From the NCBI RefSeq assembly GCF_011762005.1, contig NZ_JAASQU010000003.1:124001-188000 (forward strand): 64,000 nt of DNA, given 5' to 3'. Shown here piece after piece: positions 15,765 to 24,145 of this stretch. Numbering within the stretch: the first letter of the stretch is position 1; every line of letters starts with the position of its first letter. The notes below the pieces were generated by a model that was not told where the DNA came from, did not search any database, and was given only the letters and a program-made list of their open reading frames with translations. Both the position numbers and the translations under genes were made by a program. This DNA comes from Qipengyuania flava (lineage in GTDB: Bacteria; Pseudomonadota; Alphaproteobacteria; Sphingomonadales; Sphingomonadaceae).

Positions 15765-17466
15765 CGCTCGCCAAAAGTTCAGAAAGAAAAGCTTCAAGGG
15801 CCTCCTTATCAGCGGCTTTCGTCTTTTCACCCCATTGCTCGCCTTCGCCCAGATCGACAGGGCGAACGTCATAGGGAGCGGAGAAAATCCATTTCTCCTT
15901 TAGGCCGATGACGTAGGTGGAATATGGAAATTGCGAGGCCTCAGGACGAGACAAGTAATCGATGATGAAACGAGATAGGTGCGACGCTATGACTGTAACA
16001 TCGGCGTCATCAGCTACGAGGGGCGTTCCATCGTCTGCATGGTCCGAATAGGGTTTTGACGGACCATCGTCTGGCCAAGGGACACCTTGATCTCGATACC
16101 AAGCCTCAATGCGTTGTCGTGCGACTAGTGGGGGTGGTTCAATCCCTGGACGGAGCCTCGCTACAACCCCGCCGGCACCCCCTCCGAAGACCTGAGCCCA
16201 GAAAAGTGGCCTTTCAAACCTGCGCGCGATCGCCCCGCAAAAATTGAAAACATTTGGTTCAGCGGTCGCATCAATGATGAGATCGCACGCTCTTATAGCT
16301 GCAATGGTCGCCGATGCAGATGCGCCGCTCTCTTGCCCACCGACTGGATTGGTCCTTGCGTCAACGACACAGTTCGGGTTGATTTCATTTAAACGCGAAC
16401 CGAGGGCTGGCGCCTTGTGAACTCCGACCGAACGCCAATCCAACTCGTTGCGAACAAGATTTCCAGAAGCTAGAATGTCGCCGTCAATCAGAACGAAGTT
16501 CGTCACTTCAGAGCGTGCGAGCTGAACCGCAATCTTCGATCCTACCGACCCACACCCTACGATCGCCACCTTCGCGCTTTTCAAATTGTGATATTCAGAG
16601 TCGAGGCGCTGGTGGTCTGGCTCGGTGAAGATCGCTTCGTATTTAATCAGCCTCCGCTCGTCATCCCCAGAGAACACAATGCTTACATGCGGGCGTTCGC
16701 CATCGAACAAGACAACGAGTTTCGTTTCGGTGTCGTTCACAAGTTCGGTTGCAAAGTTTCCAAGACCATTTGACCAGAGCAGCGCACGAAGTTCCGCTAG
16801 GTCCTTGCAGGGCCGATTCAGTTTTTCAGCGATGCGTATTGCTACACCCGCTATCGGACGAGTCTCTCCTCCCCTTTTCGCTAAGCTCTCCCAGATCGGG
16901 GCCGCCGCGGGGCCAATCGAGTAAAGCTCCGCGACAAAGGTTTGAGCGGTCACCTGCTCATGGATCTCGGCCTCGACGAAATTCCCTGGCTTGATCTTCG
17001 AGAGACCAACGAGCGTCTCTGCGGAATAAAAGAATCGCAACGTGGAATGACGGAAACGTTGGGAGCGCGAGATTTGATGATCTGAAGGTGCGGGCCGGCC
17101 GGTCTCTTTTTCGGTTGAGAGAAGGCGATGCGCGCTTTCAATCATCATCGCGCCAGTGATATCCGTTGTCCAATTGTCTGGTCGATACTCCAAGCAGAGC
17201 TCGCCTTGAGGGCCATACTGATGACCGGATAGCCGTTGCCCATCCCGAGAGAAGACCGACGGGGCCGCGTCCGGAAAGAGTTCTGGATATCGGAGGCTTA
17301 ATGGGATTACCTTGTCGTCTATCTCGAGGTTGAAATCGAATACGAGCGAGAACTGCTCGTTAAGACGAGTCTTCACGATGGTGAGCCAAGTGTGGAGCTC
17401 CGCGAGCTCACCGATCGCGACTTGCTCGTCACGCGCCCGACCGGGCTGCTCAGCCCACCAGATCAA
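15748..17466 (-). CDS. cap2: CBASS E2-E1 fusion Cap2
   Basis: A 572-residue fusion. The N-terminal E2-like domain has its catalytic Cys91 in GELCLEYRPDNW. The E1/ThiF adenylation domain has the nucleotide loop VAIVGCGSVGSK (about 300-311), the acidic FVLIDGD and RNELDWRSVGVHKA. Cap2 adenylates the C-terminus of the CD-NTase and attaches it to targets, priming nucleotide synthesis. The last cysteine is Cys410; the crossover region where an E1 catalytic Cys is expected (about 470-490) has none, see findings. The CD-NTase end overlaps the start by ATGA. Confidence 0.92.
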   Translation of the reverse strand: MIWWAEQPGRARDEQVAIGELAELHTWLTIVKTRLNEQFSLVFDFNLEIDDKVIPLSLRYPELFPDAAPSVFSRDGQRLSGHQYGPQGELCLEYRPDNWTTDITGAMMIESAHRLLSTEKETGRPAPSDHQISRSQRFRHSTLRFFYSAETLVGLSKIKPGNFVEAEIHEQVTAQTFVAELYSIGPAAAPIWESLAKRGGETRPIAGVAIRIAEKLNRPCKDLAELRALLWSNGLGNFATELVNDTETKLVVLFDGERPHVSIVFSGDDERRLIKYEAIFTEPDHQRLDSEYHNLKSAKVAIVGCGSVGSKIAVQLARSEVTNFVLIDGDILASGNLVRNELDWRSVGVHKAPALGSRLNEINPNCVVDARTNPVGGQESGASASATIAAIRACDLIIDATAEPNVFNFCGAIARRFERPLFWAQVFGGGAGGVVARLRPGIEPPPLVARQRIEAWYRDQGVPWPDDGPSKPYSDHADDGTPLVADDADVTVIASHLSRFIIDYLSRPEASQFPYSTYVIGLKEKWIFSAPYDVRPVDLGEGEQWGEKTKAADKEALEAFLSELLASDDDEG

Positions 17467-18665
17467 GCAAAACCCTTCGGAGAGGTGGGTTCACGTCGCG
17501 TATTTGGAAATGCGGGAGCACCTGATGATGCGGCTCCGATGCCAACCGCGGCGGCTGCGGGGCGCAACATGCTGCTAGGAGGATTCATCCGTTCCGCAGC
17601 TCTGCTGGCAACGACACCGATCCGGGGTTTGACGCTTTCAACCAGTTGCCTTCGTTCAACTTGTTTGGCGAGATGGGCGAAATCTTGCCGCGCTTGGTCA
17701 AGCCACTCGAAAAAGGCATCCTCTCGCTCAGGATAGAGTGGCCATTTGTCCGCGAAGTTTTCCAAGGGGTCGGATGGGTTGCGAATTATCCGAATATCCC
17801 CGTTGTCTTCGATGGAATTATCCATCTTCGACAAAATCGCAAAGAGAGCATCAGCGACCTTTGCTTCGCCCTCATATGCATGCGCAGCGAGTGTAGTAAT
17901 GATGATGGATATTGGCCGATCGTCATAGCGACCTTCAAACATACCGTCGCGATGACGCTTAAGTATCATGATAACCGATTGAAGAGGAGTCCTAACCCTG
18001 TAGATAGGTATTTCTTCGACGCTCGCACTGATTGTCTCAGCAAGTATTTGACGGCGCTCATCAAAGATTGGGCCCATCCGCTCTTGAAACCACTCAGCGT
18101 AACCCTTCGGGTTCGATGTTGGCCATTCGTCGGTCACGTCTTCGTAATTCGGAAGACGCCGATCCGTAATTACGATTGCTGAATCGGCCCAACGTGTATC
18201 GAAACCTCCAGCTTCGAGCAGAATGCGCCGTTGAGCGGAGTTCGGAATTGCAGGGACGATGTCCATGTGAAACTGGGCTTCATCTGCATAGGTTAGCACC
18301 CAACAGCGGTTGCCCTCATTCACCGGCTTTTGGATGCCTTTCGCGCGGCGATAGTCTTTGATCTCATCACCGACGAGCGCCTTTAAATCTGCCTGACTCA
18401 AGTCGCCAGTGTCGAGATCCCGAAGAACGCACACGGAATCGACATCGTATTCCTCTCCATCGTTCGAAGGGCGAATAGCCGTTCCAAGACGGAAGGATCC
18501 TTGCACATAAACTTGCGGGTCGTATTGACGAACGCTCGATTCTGGCCGGTGCAACCAGTCTCCCAGTGACTCGTAGCTACGGCAGGCTTGATCATAGCGC
18601 GCATCACTTATGGCCAACTCGTCAGCCAAGGCGGCAAGAAAGTCTTCTGCGACTTTAGTCGGCAT
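17463..18665 (-). CDS. cdn: CBASS cyclic-oligonucleotide synthase (CD-NTase, SMODS family)
   Basis: A 400-residue cGAS/DncV-like nucleotidyltransferase. It has GSFRLGT at 56-62, the catalytic acids DVD (Asp74, Asp76) and the third acid in FHMDIVP (Asp135). GAGGGG precedes ATG 18,665. It makes a cyclic di- or trinucleotide when phage is sensed; the product cannot be read from sequence. The C-terminus is a Ser/Pro/Thr/Arg-rich flexible tail ending KGFA, suitable as the Cap2 conjugation tail. It is the first gene of the operon. Base composition is visibly less GC-rich than the genes beyond the tRNA. Confidence 0.93.
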   Translation of the reverse strand: MPTKVAEDFLAALADELAISDARYDQACRSYESLGDWLHRPESSVRQYDPQVYVQGSFRLGTAIRPSNDGEEYDVDSVCVLRDLDTGDLSQADLKALVGDEIKDYRRAKGIQKPVNEGNRCWVLTYADEAQFHMDIVPAIPNSAQRRILLEAGGFDTRWADSAIVITDRRLPNYEDVTDEWPTSNPKGYAEWFQERMGPIFDERRQILAETISASVEEIPIYRVRTPLQSVIMILKRHRDGMFEGRYDDRPISIIITTLAAHAYEGEAKVADALFAILSKMDNSIEDNGDIRIIRNPSDPLENFADKWPLYPEREDAFFEWLDQARQDFAHLAKQVERRQLVESVKPRIGVVASRAAERMNPPSSMLRPAAAAVGIGAASSGAPAFPNTRREPTSPKGFA

Positions 18666-19221
18666 CTTAGATTCCCCTCTTTCCGCATTTGTTGCTGATA
18701 AGAGAGGATTTCAATAGCTGACCAGCTTTTATGTGGTTTTTTGCCAGAGGCCCTAACGTGCTAGCATGAGCATCCGGTCCCCAGCCAACAATCCCACTAT
18801 TGCGATAGGGATATGCGCATGACACGGAAGGGAGGTCGTAAGATCTTAGTTCCAAGACACGCATTATAAGAATTTGCGAGCGGTCATCGCGCGTAGATCA
18901 ACCGAGACTACGTCGCAAAGCAGCCCAATCCTGACAGATTCTTATTTCCGAACCCGACGAAGCCATGTGCATGGGGCCTCCTCCCCTTAGCTCGGGGGAA
19001 ATTGCCCCACCGCAATCGGTATAGGACGGCGAGTATTTCAACAGACAACTAAAAGCTGGGCGCAGCGTGCATCGCCGACAGTATGACGTCCGATGCCGAG
19101 GCAAAAACTTCTGAGTTATCGGCAAACGTCAGCAGCGGGAGGCAGACGTCTTTGTCTCAATCTATCCGGAAACTGCTCATGTCCAAAACTGAGCAACTCC
19201 TGCGCCGAAAGGACAGAGAAG
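18666..19221. other. 556-base gap between the CBASS operon and tRNA-Cys
   Basis: I see no supported gene; the short open frames here have no ribosome site and no recognisable protein. The CBASS promoter must lie in the first part. The composition is mixed and AT-richer than the flanking chromosome. The gap borders the 3' end of tRNA-Cys, the usual side of island integration, but I find no repeat of the tRNA end inside it. Confidence 0.5.
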
Positions 19222-19295
19222 TGGAGGCCCGAGCCGGAATCGAACCGGCGTGCAAGGATTTGCAGTCCTCTGCGTAACCACTCCGCCATCGGGCC
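19222..19295 (-). tRNA. tRNA-Cys (anticodon GCA)
   Basis: The reverse strand folds as a 74-base tRNA. The acceptor stem GGCCCGA/TCGGGCC is followed by T and an encoded CCA, the anticodon loop has CTGCAAA with GCA, and the T arm has GGTTCGATTCC. The 3' end at 19,222 faces the CBASS and metal block. tRNA 3' ends are frequent integration sites, so this may mark an island border. Confidence 0.97.
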
Positions 19296-19420
19296 TCGCC
19301 CCTCCCTCTCGGGAAGGAAGCGGCGCACTAGCGATTCTGTGCGACAAAGGCAATCGCCTCGTGATGCCTTACGTAACGTCAGTCTGGACGCCCTGGGCGA
19401 TAGCGGCAATGACACCCATC

Positions 19421-20200
19421 ATGAGCACTGCCAATCTCCTCGATCCGATCACCGCCGGCGCGGGTGAAACGCGCTTTTCCGGGCTCGACCACTGGATGCA
19501 GGGCCGCACGCTCTATGGCGGTGCGTCGGCTCTGATCGCCTACACCGCAGTGACGCGCGCCTTCCCGGACCTGCCCCCGCTGCGCGGCGCGCAGATCGCC
19601 TTCGTGGCGCCGACCGGACCCGAGATGGAACTGCGCCGGGAGATCGTGCGGCAGGGACGCAACGTGGCGCAGGTTTGCAGCGAGATCTGGTGCGCGGGCG
19701 CCTGCGCGCTGACCGCTTTCTGGCTGTTCGGCACCGATCGCGAGCCCAATGCGCTGCACCACGCGGCGCCGGTCGACGAATGGCCCGGCGCGCCCGAGGA
19801 GGCGGAACCCGCGATGCACGGCAAGGGCCCCGCCTTCATCCAGAACAACTTCGAGATCCTCCGTGCGCAGGAACAGCAGGGCCCCGGCGCGCCCGTGGTG
19901 CGTCGCTGGGCGCGCCTCACCGAGCGCAGCGGGCTCGACCCGGTCAGCGAGCTGATCCTGATGGGCGACGTGCTGCCACCGGGCGCGATGCGCGCAATGC
20001 AGCGGCAGGGCCCGCTGAGTTCGATCAACTGGTCGTTCAACCTGCTCGATTCCGCCCCGGCAACGCGCGACGGGTGGTGGCTGGCCGAAACCGCCAGCCA
20101 GCATGCCGACGCGGGCTATTCGTCCGAACGGCTGCGCCTGTGGAATGCCGACGGCAAGCAGATCCTCGACGGCATGCAGTGCGTGGCGGTGTTCGGCTGA
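19421..20200 (+). CDS. Acyl-CoA thioesterase-like (hot-dog fold) protein
   Basis: About 259 residues. The motif GLDHWMQGRTLYGGASALIAYTAVTRAFPD matches the first half of TesB-type double hot-dog thioesterases, and the C-terminal half repeats the fold (WSFNLLDSAPATRDGWWLAET with SSERLRLWNADGKQILDG). The family cleaves acyl-CoA thioesters. No ribosome site decides the start: ATG 19,409 and 19,421 are both possible, and upstream codons run into the tRNA. It stands alone; the likely role is fatty-acid turnover. Confidence 0.82.
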   Translation: MSTANLLDPITAGAGETRFSGLDHWMQGRTLYGGASALIAYTAVTRAFPDLPPLRGAQIAFVAPTGPEMELRREIVRQGRNVAQVCSEIWCAGACALTAFWLFGTDREPNALHHAAPVDEWPGAPEEAEPAMHGKGPAFIQNNFEILRAQEQQGPGAPVVRRWARLTERSGLDPVSELILMGDVLPPGAMRAMQRQGPLSSINWSFNLLDSAPATRDGWWLAETASQHADAGYSSERLRLWNADGKQILDGMQCVAVFG

Positions 20201-20441
20201 AGCTGGACCGCGAAAGCCGCGCGCGAGAAGCGTGACCTTCGCTGAAATCCTTCGCATCCAGTGCCTTGGGTCGCACGACAGTGCCGCCCGTGTGACCTTT
20301 CAACTGCGCGGCGCTCCATGCTTCTGATCCGACTAGGGTAACCATCGCACACGATCGAAGGGCCGCAGCCATCATGGCGGGCGCAGGGCGAGTAGGAAAG
20401 CGGCCCTCGTGGCGGATCAAATTGCGGGGCCCGGGCGGGCA

Positions 20442-21299
20442 TCAACGCGCGGGCGTGTTGCCCATCGCCTCGCCCAGCCGGACCGGCCCTTCGGGGCGCC
20501 AGTCCGCATTGAAATCGATGACATCCTTTTCAAACAGCATGATCACGGTCGATCCGAGCAGGAAGCGCCCCATCTCCTCGCCCTGCTCGAGCGCGATCGG
20601 GCGGTCTGCGTACTCCCATTCGGCGATCACCCCGGTGCGCCGCGGATTGACCACGCCGTGCCAAGTGGTCGCCATGCTGCCGACGATCGTCGCGCCGACC
20701 AGCACCATCACGAAGCGCCCATGCGTTTCGGAGTTGAATACGCAGACCACGCGTTCGTTGCGGGCGAACAGCCCGGGCACGCCGCGCGCGGTCGTGGGAT
20801 TGACCGAGAACAGCGCGCCAGGGACATAAATCATGCGCTGCAGGCGGCCCGCGCACGGCATGTGCAGCCGGTGATAATCCTTCGGCGAGAGATAGAGATT
20901 CGCGAAGCTGCCGTGACGGAACCGGTCCGCCAGCGCGGCATCCCCGGCGAGCAACTGGGTCGTGGTAAAACGATGCCCCTTCGCCTGCAGGATATGATGG
21001 TCGTCGATCGCGCCGAACTGGCTGATGGCACCATCCACCGGAGAGATGAAATCGGCATCGGCCAGCGGCCGCACACCCGGTTTCAACGGGCGACCGAAGA
21101 AGTCGTTGAACGAGGCATAGCTGGCGATGTCCGGGTTTTCGGCCTCGCTCATGTCGACACCGTATTTCCCGACGAACCAGCGGATCAGCCGGGTCGTCGC
21201 CCGCCCCCCCTGCGCCCGCGCAACACGACCGGCAAATTGGGTGAGCCCACGTTTGGGCAAAAGGTATTGCGGCAGGACAGACAGGCGACCGAACATCAT
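20442..21299 (-). CDS. psd: Phosphatidylserine decarboxylase proenzyme (PSD/Asd type)
   Basis: A ~285-residue enzyme that makes phosphatidylethanolamine. It contains PLKPGVRPLADADFISPVDGAISQFG, the DYHRLHMPCAGRL catalytic His region and the LGST self-cleavage site near the C-terminus (Ser about 250), which generates the pyruvoyl group. Two ATGs in a row (21,299 and 21,296) follow GAGG; spacing favours the second. It is a membrane-associated core gene, monocistronic here. Confidence 0.94.
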   Translation of the reverse strand: MMFGRLSVLPQYLLPKRGLTQFAGRVARAQGGRATTRLIRWFVGKYGVDMSEAENPDIASYASFNDFFGRPLKPGVRPLADADFISPVDGAISQFGAIDDHHILQAKGHRFTTTQLLAGDAALADRFRHGSFANLYLSPKDYHRLHMPCAGRLQRMIYVPGALFSVNPTTARGVPGLFARNERVVCVFNSETHGRFVMVLVGATIVGSMATTWHGVVNPRRTGVIAEWEYADRPIALEQGEEMGRFLLGSTVIMLFEKDVIDFNADWRPEGPVRLGEAMGNTPAR

Positions 21300-21774
21300 G
21301 ACCTCTAACGTGGAACGCACCCGATCGTGCCGCCGGCTTGCCGCGGCTCTGAACCGGATCTTAGCAGCGTGTAGAAGAATGATCGGGCGATAACGGATGC
21401 ATGCGTCTCCTGTCCATTGCGGTGAGCGACATGGAGCGCGAGCGTCTGCATGACATTGGATGCCCATTCGACAGTGTTGTCCGATCGCAGCAGCGCGAAC
21501 AGCGTCTTATCGCCGGGCAGGTCGACCGCCACCGCTTCGCCCCGCACGCCACGCTCCACCGCCATACTTGCAGGGCTCGCCCCAGCGCGAAGCAGAGCAT
21601 GACACGTCTGGGCCCACGAAGAATCTTATGCTCGGGCTTCTGCATAGCGGCATGCATTGGCGCAGATCGTCATAGATTTGTTCATGCACGCGCACGAGTT
21701 GGGCGCTTTAACCTACCAGCTATCCCGGCAGCCTCCTCGCAAAACGACGCGCCGATAGATTTGCTCATCGTGTT
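21300..21774. other. 475-base gap with one weak open frame
   Basis: On the minus strand a frame from 21,565 to 21,305 encodes a plausible 86-residue stretch (VAVDLPGDKTLFALLRSD, then ALHVAHRNGQETHASVIARSFFYTLLRS), but it lacks a ribosome site and overlaps the upstream region of psd. It may be a small or decayed gene. The rest of the gap shows nothing clear. Confidence 0.35.
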
Positions 21775-21803
21775 GGATGGGGCAGGCAGTGCCTGCCCCA
21801 TCC
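21775..21803 (-). terminator. Strong hairpin right after the small secreted protein gene
   Basis: A perfect 13-base stem, GGATGGGGCAGGC (21,775-21,787) with GCCTGCCCCATCC (21,791-21,803), and a three-base loop. It starts immediately after the stop of the minus-strand gene. There is no T tract, so it may stabilise the mRNA 3' end rather than end transcription by itself. Confidence 0.55.
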
Positions 21804-22019
21804 CTATCTAGCGTCGCAATTGCCGTACGACACTGTGTAGTTGTTCGTATACGAACCGTCCATCACTTCGAAGCCGTTGCAGTACACGGTGAACTGACCA
21901 ACGAATTGGCCGTTGTTATCGAAATAGTTGTACTGGATGTGAAACGTATCGAGTAGATTGGCCGATGCTGGCACAGCAAACATGATTGCAGCAGCGACAC
22001 CGATAAGAGCTTTCTTCAT
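21804..22019 (-). CDS. Small secreted protein (DUF6289-like)
   Basis: A 71-residue protein from ATG 22,019 with a near-perfect AAGGAGGT six bases upstream; a GTG one codon earlier is less likely. A signal peptide (KKALIGVAAAIMFAVPASA) leaves a mature ~50-residue peptide rich in Tyr, Asn and Gly with two cysteines (YCNGFEVMDGSY and GNCDAR). The pattern recalls DUF6289 family peptides, but this is from memory of the pattern only. The function is unknown; the two Cys could form a disulfide. The strong ribosome site and 3' hairpin suggest high expression. Confidence 0.7.
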   Translation of the reverse strand: MKKALIGVAAAIMFAVPASANLLDTFHIQYNYFDNNGQFVGQFTVYCNGFEVMDGSYTNNYTVSYGNCDAR

Positions 22020-22510
22020 CACTTACCTCCTTTGCCGAGAGATACCCGACGAGTCGAATGCTACACGATTATTTAGATAATAAAAGTCGCACAGCCACAG
22101 AAACAGTTTCCAACAAGGGTTAATCCATTTCGGACTAAGATTAAAACCGGCAGATCACACGCCACACCATCATTAATACTTTATCCTCTTAGGCAAATGG
22201 CTCGTTTGAGTTCCTTTTCGTTTCCGGCTCGCTGCCGTACCCCATCCGGATCGGATACGAACCCGTCTAGGTCGATCATTGTTCGCCATGGGGAATTCGG
22301 GCTGGAACGCCCGCACCAAGTAAGTCGGCAATCGGCGCGACGGCACTACCGCAATCTGCCGTGAGTTTGACCGGCGTAGAGCGGACCTGCTCGGCGGCGA
22401 TGTCCGCACCGAGCTAATCTATCCCGTAGTGGTCGAACTGGTGCGTGACCGATTGTTCGTGGTGGTGGACCTATGCCGAACTGTTCGATGGGTAAGCGCA
22501 GTCCTCCGTG
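22020..22510. other. 491-base gap, no supported gene
   Basis: The first ~170 bases are AT-rich (possible promoter of the small secreted gene); the rest has short frames without ribosome sites. Some frames look like eroded coding sequence. I see no repeat or RNA structure I can name. Confidence 0.4.
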
Positions 22511-23308
22511 TCACACATCGGTAAACACCGGCGCGCGTTTCTGCATTTCGGCCATCACCGCCTCGATCTGGTTGGGCTTGCGGATGATGCCGTCCTGCTC
22601 CTCGCTTTCGGCCATCAGGATCGCGTCTTCGCCTTCCTCGTGCATGACGCGGAACAGGCGCTTGGCGCCGCGGATCGCGTGCGGGTTCTTGTTGGCGATA
22701 ATTTCGGCGAGCGCGGTGGCGCGAGCATGCGGATCGTCTTCGAGCATGGTGGCGAAGCCGAGGCCCAACGCTTCCTCGCCCGTGAACTCGCGGTTGGTGT
22801 AGGTCAGTTCACGCAAAATATCGTCACGCACCAGCCCGCGCCACAGCGCATAGCCGCCCATGTCGGGAACAAGCCCCCATTTCATCTCCATCACCGCCAT
22901 GCGCGTGGCGGGATGAACCACGCGGATATCGGCGCCGCTGGCAATCTGCAGCCCGCCGCCGAAGCACACGCCGTGCACCGCGGCAATCACCGGTACCGGG
23001 CATTTGCGCCAGGTCATCGCGGCTTCCTGCGCGCGGTTGGCATTGCCGTGGCTGCGTTCGGCGAGCGTGCCCGAACCGGTCGGGTCGCCGCCGAAGCTGG
23101 CGGTGTCCAGCCCCGCGCAGAAGGCACGCCCCTCGCCCGACAATACGGCGACGCGCAGTCCCTGCATGTCGCGCAGGGCTTCGCCCGCGGCGAGGACCGC
23201 TTCGAACTGGTCCGGGTCGAGCGCGTTCATCTTGTCGCCGCGCGTGAAGCGCACCTGCGCCACGCCGTTGTCGCCCAGTTCGATGGAAACGCGATCGTTG
23301 AAATTCAT
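22511..23308 (-). CDS. Crotonase / enoyl-CoA hydratase family protein
   Basis: A 265-residue crotonase fold. It has the oxyanion-hole segments GRAFCAGLDTASFGG and VHGVCFGGGLQIASGADIRV, and a conserved WGLVPDMGGY segment. The start ATG 23,308 overlaps the upstream regulator stop by ATGA. Members hydrate enoyl-CoA or isomerise/hydrolyse acyl-CoA; the substrate is not readable. The conserved catalytic Glu of the helix after the GGG motif is not obvious, so a non-hydratase activity is possible. Confidence 0.88.
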   Translation of the reverse strand: MNFNDRVSIELGDNGVAQVRFTRGDKMNALDPDQFEAVLAAGEALRDMQGLRVAVLSGEGRAFCAGLDTASFGGDPTGSGTLAERSHGNANRAQEAAMTWRKCPVPVIAAVHGVCFGGGLQIASGADIRVVHPATRMAVMEMKWGLVPDMGGYALWRGLVRDDILRELTYTNREFTGEEALGLGFATMLEDDPHARATALAEIIANKNPHAIRGAKRLFRVMHEEGEDAILMAESEEQDGIIRKPNQIEAVMAEMQKRAPVFTDV

Positions 23309-24039
23309 GGCGATGTCTCTCCCGGAAAAGCACTCTTGCGTCCTTGGTACGCATCATGCCCGACAAGTCCAGTTGTAGGCGGCGCATCGTGCCCCTGGCG
23401 CTGCGCCGGGATCGCGAGGCAGTAGCTGCCCTGCGCATCGGTGCGCACCAGCCAGCCGCAGCGCGCGGCGTGCAGCTTGGCCCGCAGGCGCGAGACGTGC
23501 ACCGCCAGCGAATTGGTTTCTGGCGCGCGTTCCAGCCGCCAGACGTCGCGCAGCAATTGCGCGCGCGTGACGCTGGCACCGGGCGTTTCGGCCAGCCGCC
23601 ATAGCAGCGCGAATTCCCGCGGATGCAGGCCAAGCCATCGTCCGCCGGCGCGCCCGTCGCGTTGGAACAGGTCGAGTGTGACGGGGCCCGCGTGCAGTTC
23701 GCGCGGCAAGGCGCGCGCACGGTTGCCGATTCGCGTGAGCCGCGCTTCAAGTTCGACATGGGTGACCCGGCTGCCAATGGCATCGCCCAATCCGCGCGCC
23801 AGCAGAAAGGTGCGCTCGCGGGGATCGTCCACCCCCACGGCGACAACGCGGGCGGGCGTTGACACCCCCTGCCAGCGCGGAAGGCGACTGTTCCGGCGCC
23901 AGTCGAGCACCACCGGAAGCATGCCGGCCGTAGCGCGTTCATCGACCACGTGCTGCATCGACCAGTCGGCCAGCCGCAAGTCCCACCGGATGGGAATGTG
24001 GGGACTGGTCGAAAGCCACTGGAACACCGGCCCGTGCAT
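23305..24039 (-). CDS. Winged-helix (OmpR/PhoB-type) DNA-binding protein with diverged N-terminus
   Basis: From ATG 24,039 (a G-rich site upstream; the frame is open to 24,114) the protein has ~244 residues. The C-terminal part is an OmpR/PhoB winged helix: GLHPREFALLWRLAETPGASVTRAQLLRDVW with the recognition region TNSLAVHVSRLRAKLH. The N-terminal ~110 residues sit where a receiver domain would be (VVAVGVDDPRERTFLLARGLGDAIG) but lack clear phospho-acceptor motifs. It is probably a transcription factor; its target may be the coupled crotonase gene. Confidence 0.8.
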   Translation of the reverse strand: MHGPVFQWLSTSPHIPIRWDLRLADWSMQHVVDERATAGMLPVVLDWRRNSRLPRWQGVSTPARVVAVGVDDPRERTFLLARGLGDAIGSRVTHVELEARLTRIGNRARALPRELHAGPVTLDLFQRDGRAGGRWLGLHPREFALLWRLAETPGASVTRAQLLRDVWRLERAPETNSLAVHVSRLRAKLHAARCGWLVRTDAQGSYCLAIPAQRQGHDAPPTTGLVGHDAYQGRKSAFPGETSP

Positions 24040-24145
24040 GAATCGCCCCCCGCCCCCTGGTTGAGGCGTGTGAGGGTAAGTCGATGGATTCGTTTGGGAA
24101 CCACCCGACAGCACAGATGCTGCCGAAACGGATATATCTCCTGCG

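Noticed and set aside
18666..19221. Attachment-site repeat of the tRNA-Cys 3' end
   Set aside because: I searched by eye for the terminal 20-odd bases of the tRNA in the block to the left and found no second copy; it would lie outside the window if present.
19083..19277. Short plus-strand frame running through tRNA-Cys
   Set aside because: It ends inside the antisense of a tRNA; the tRNA explains the sequence.
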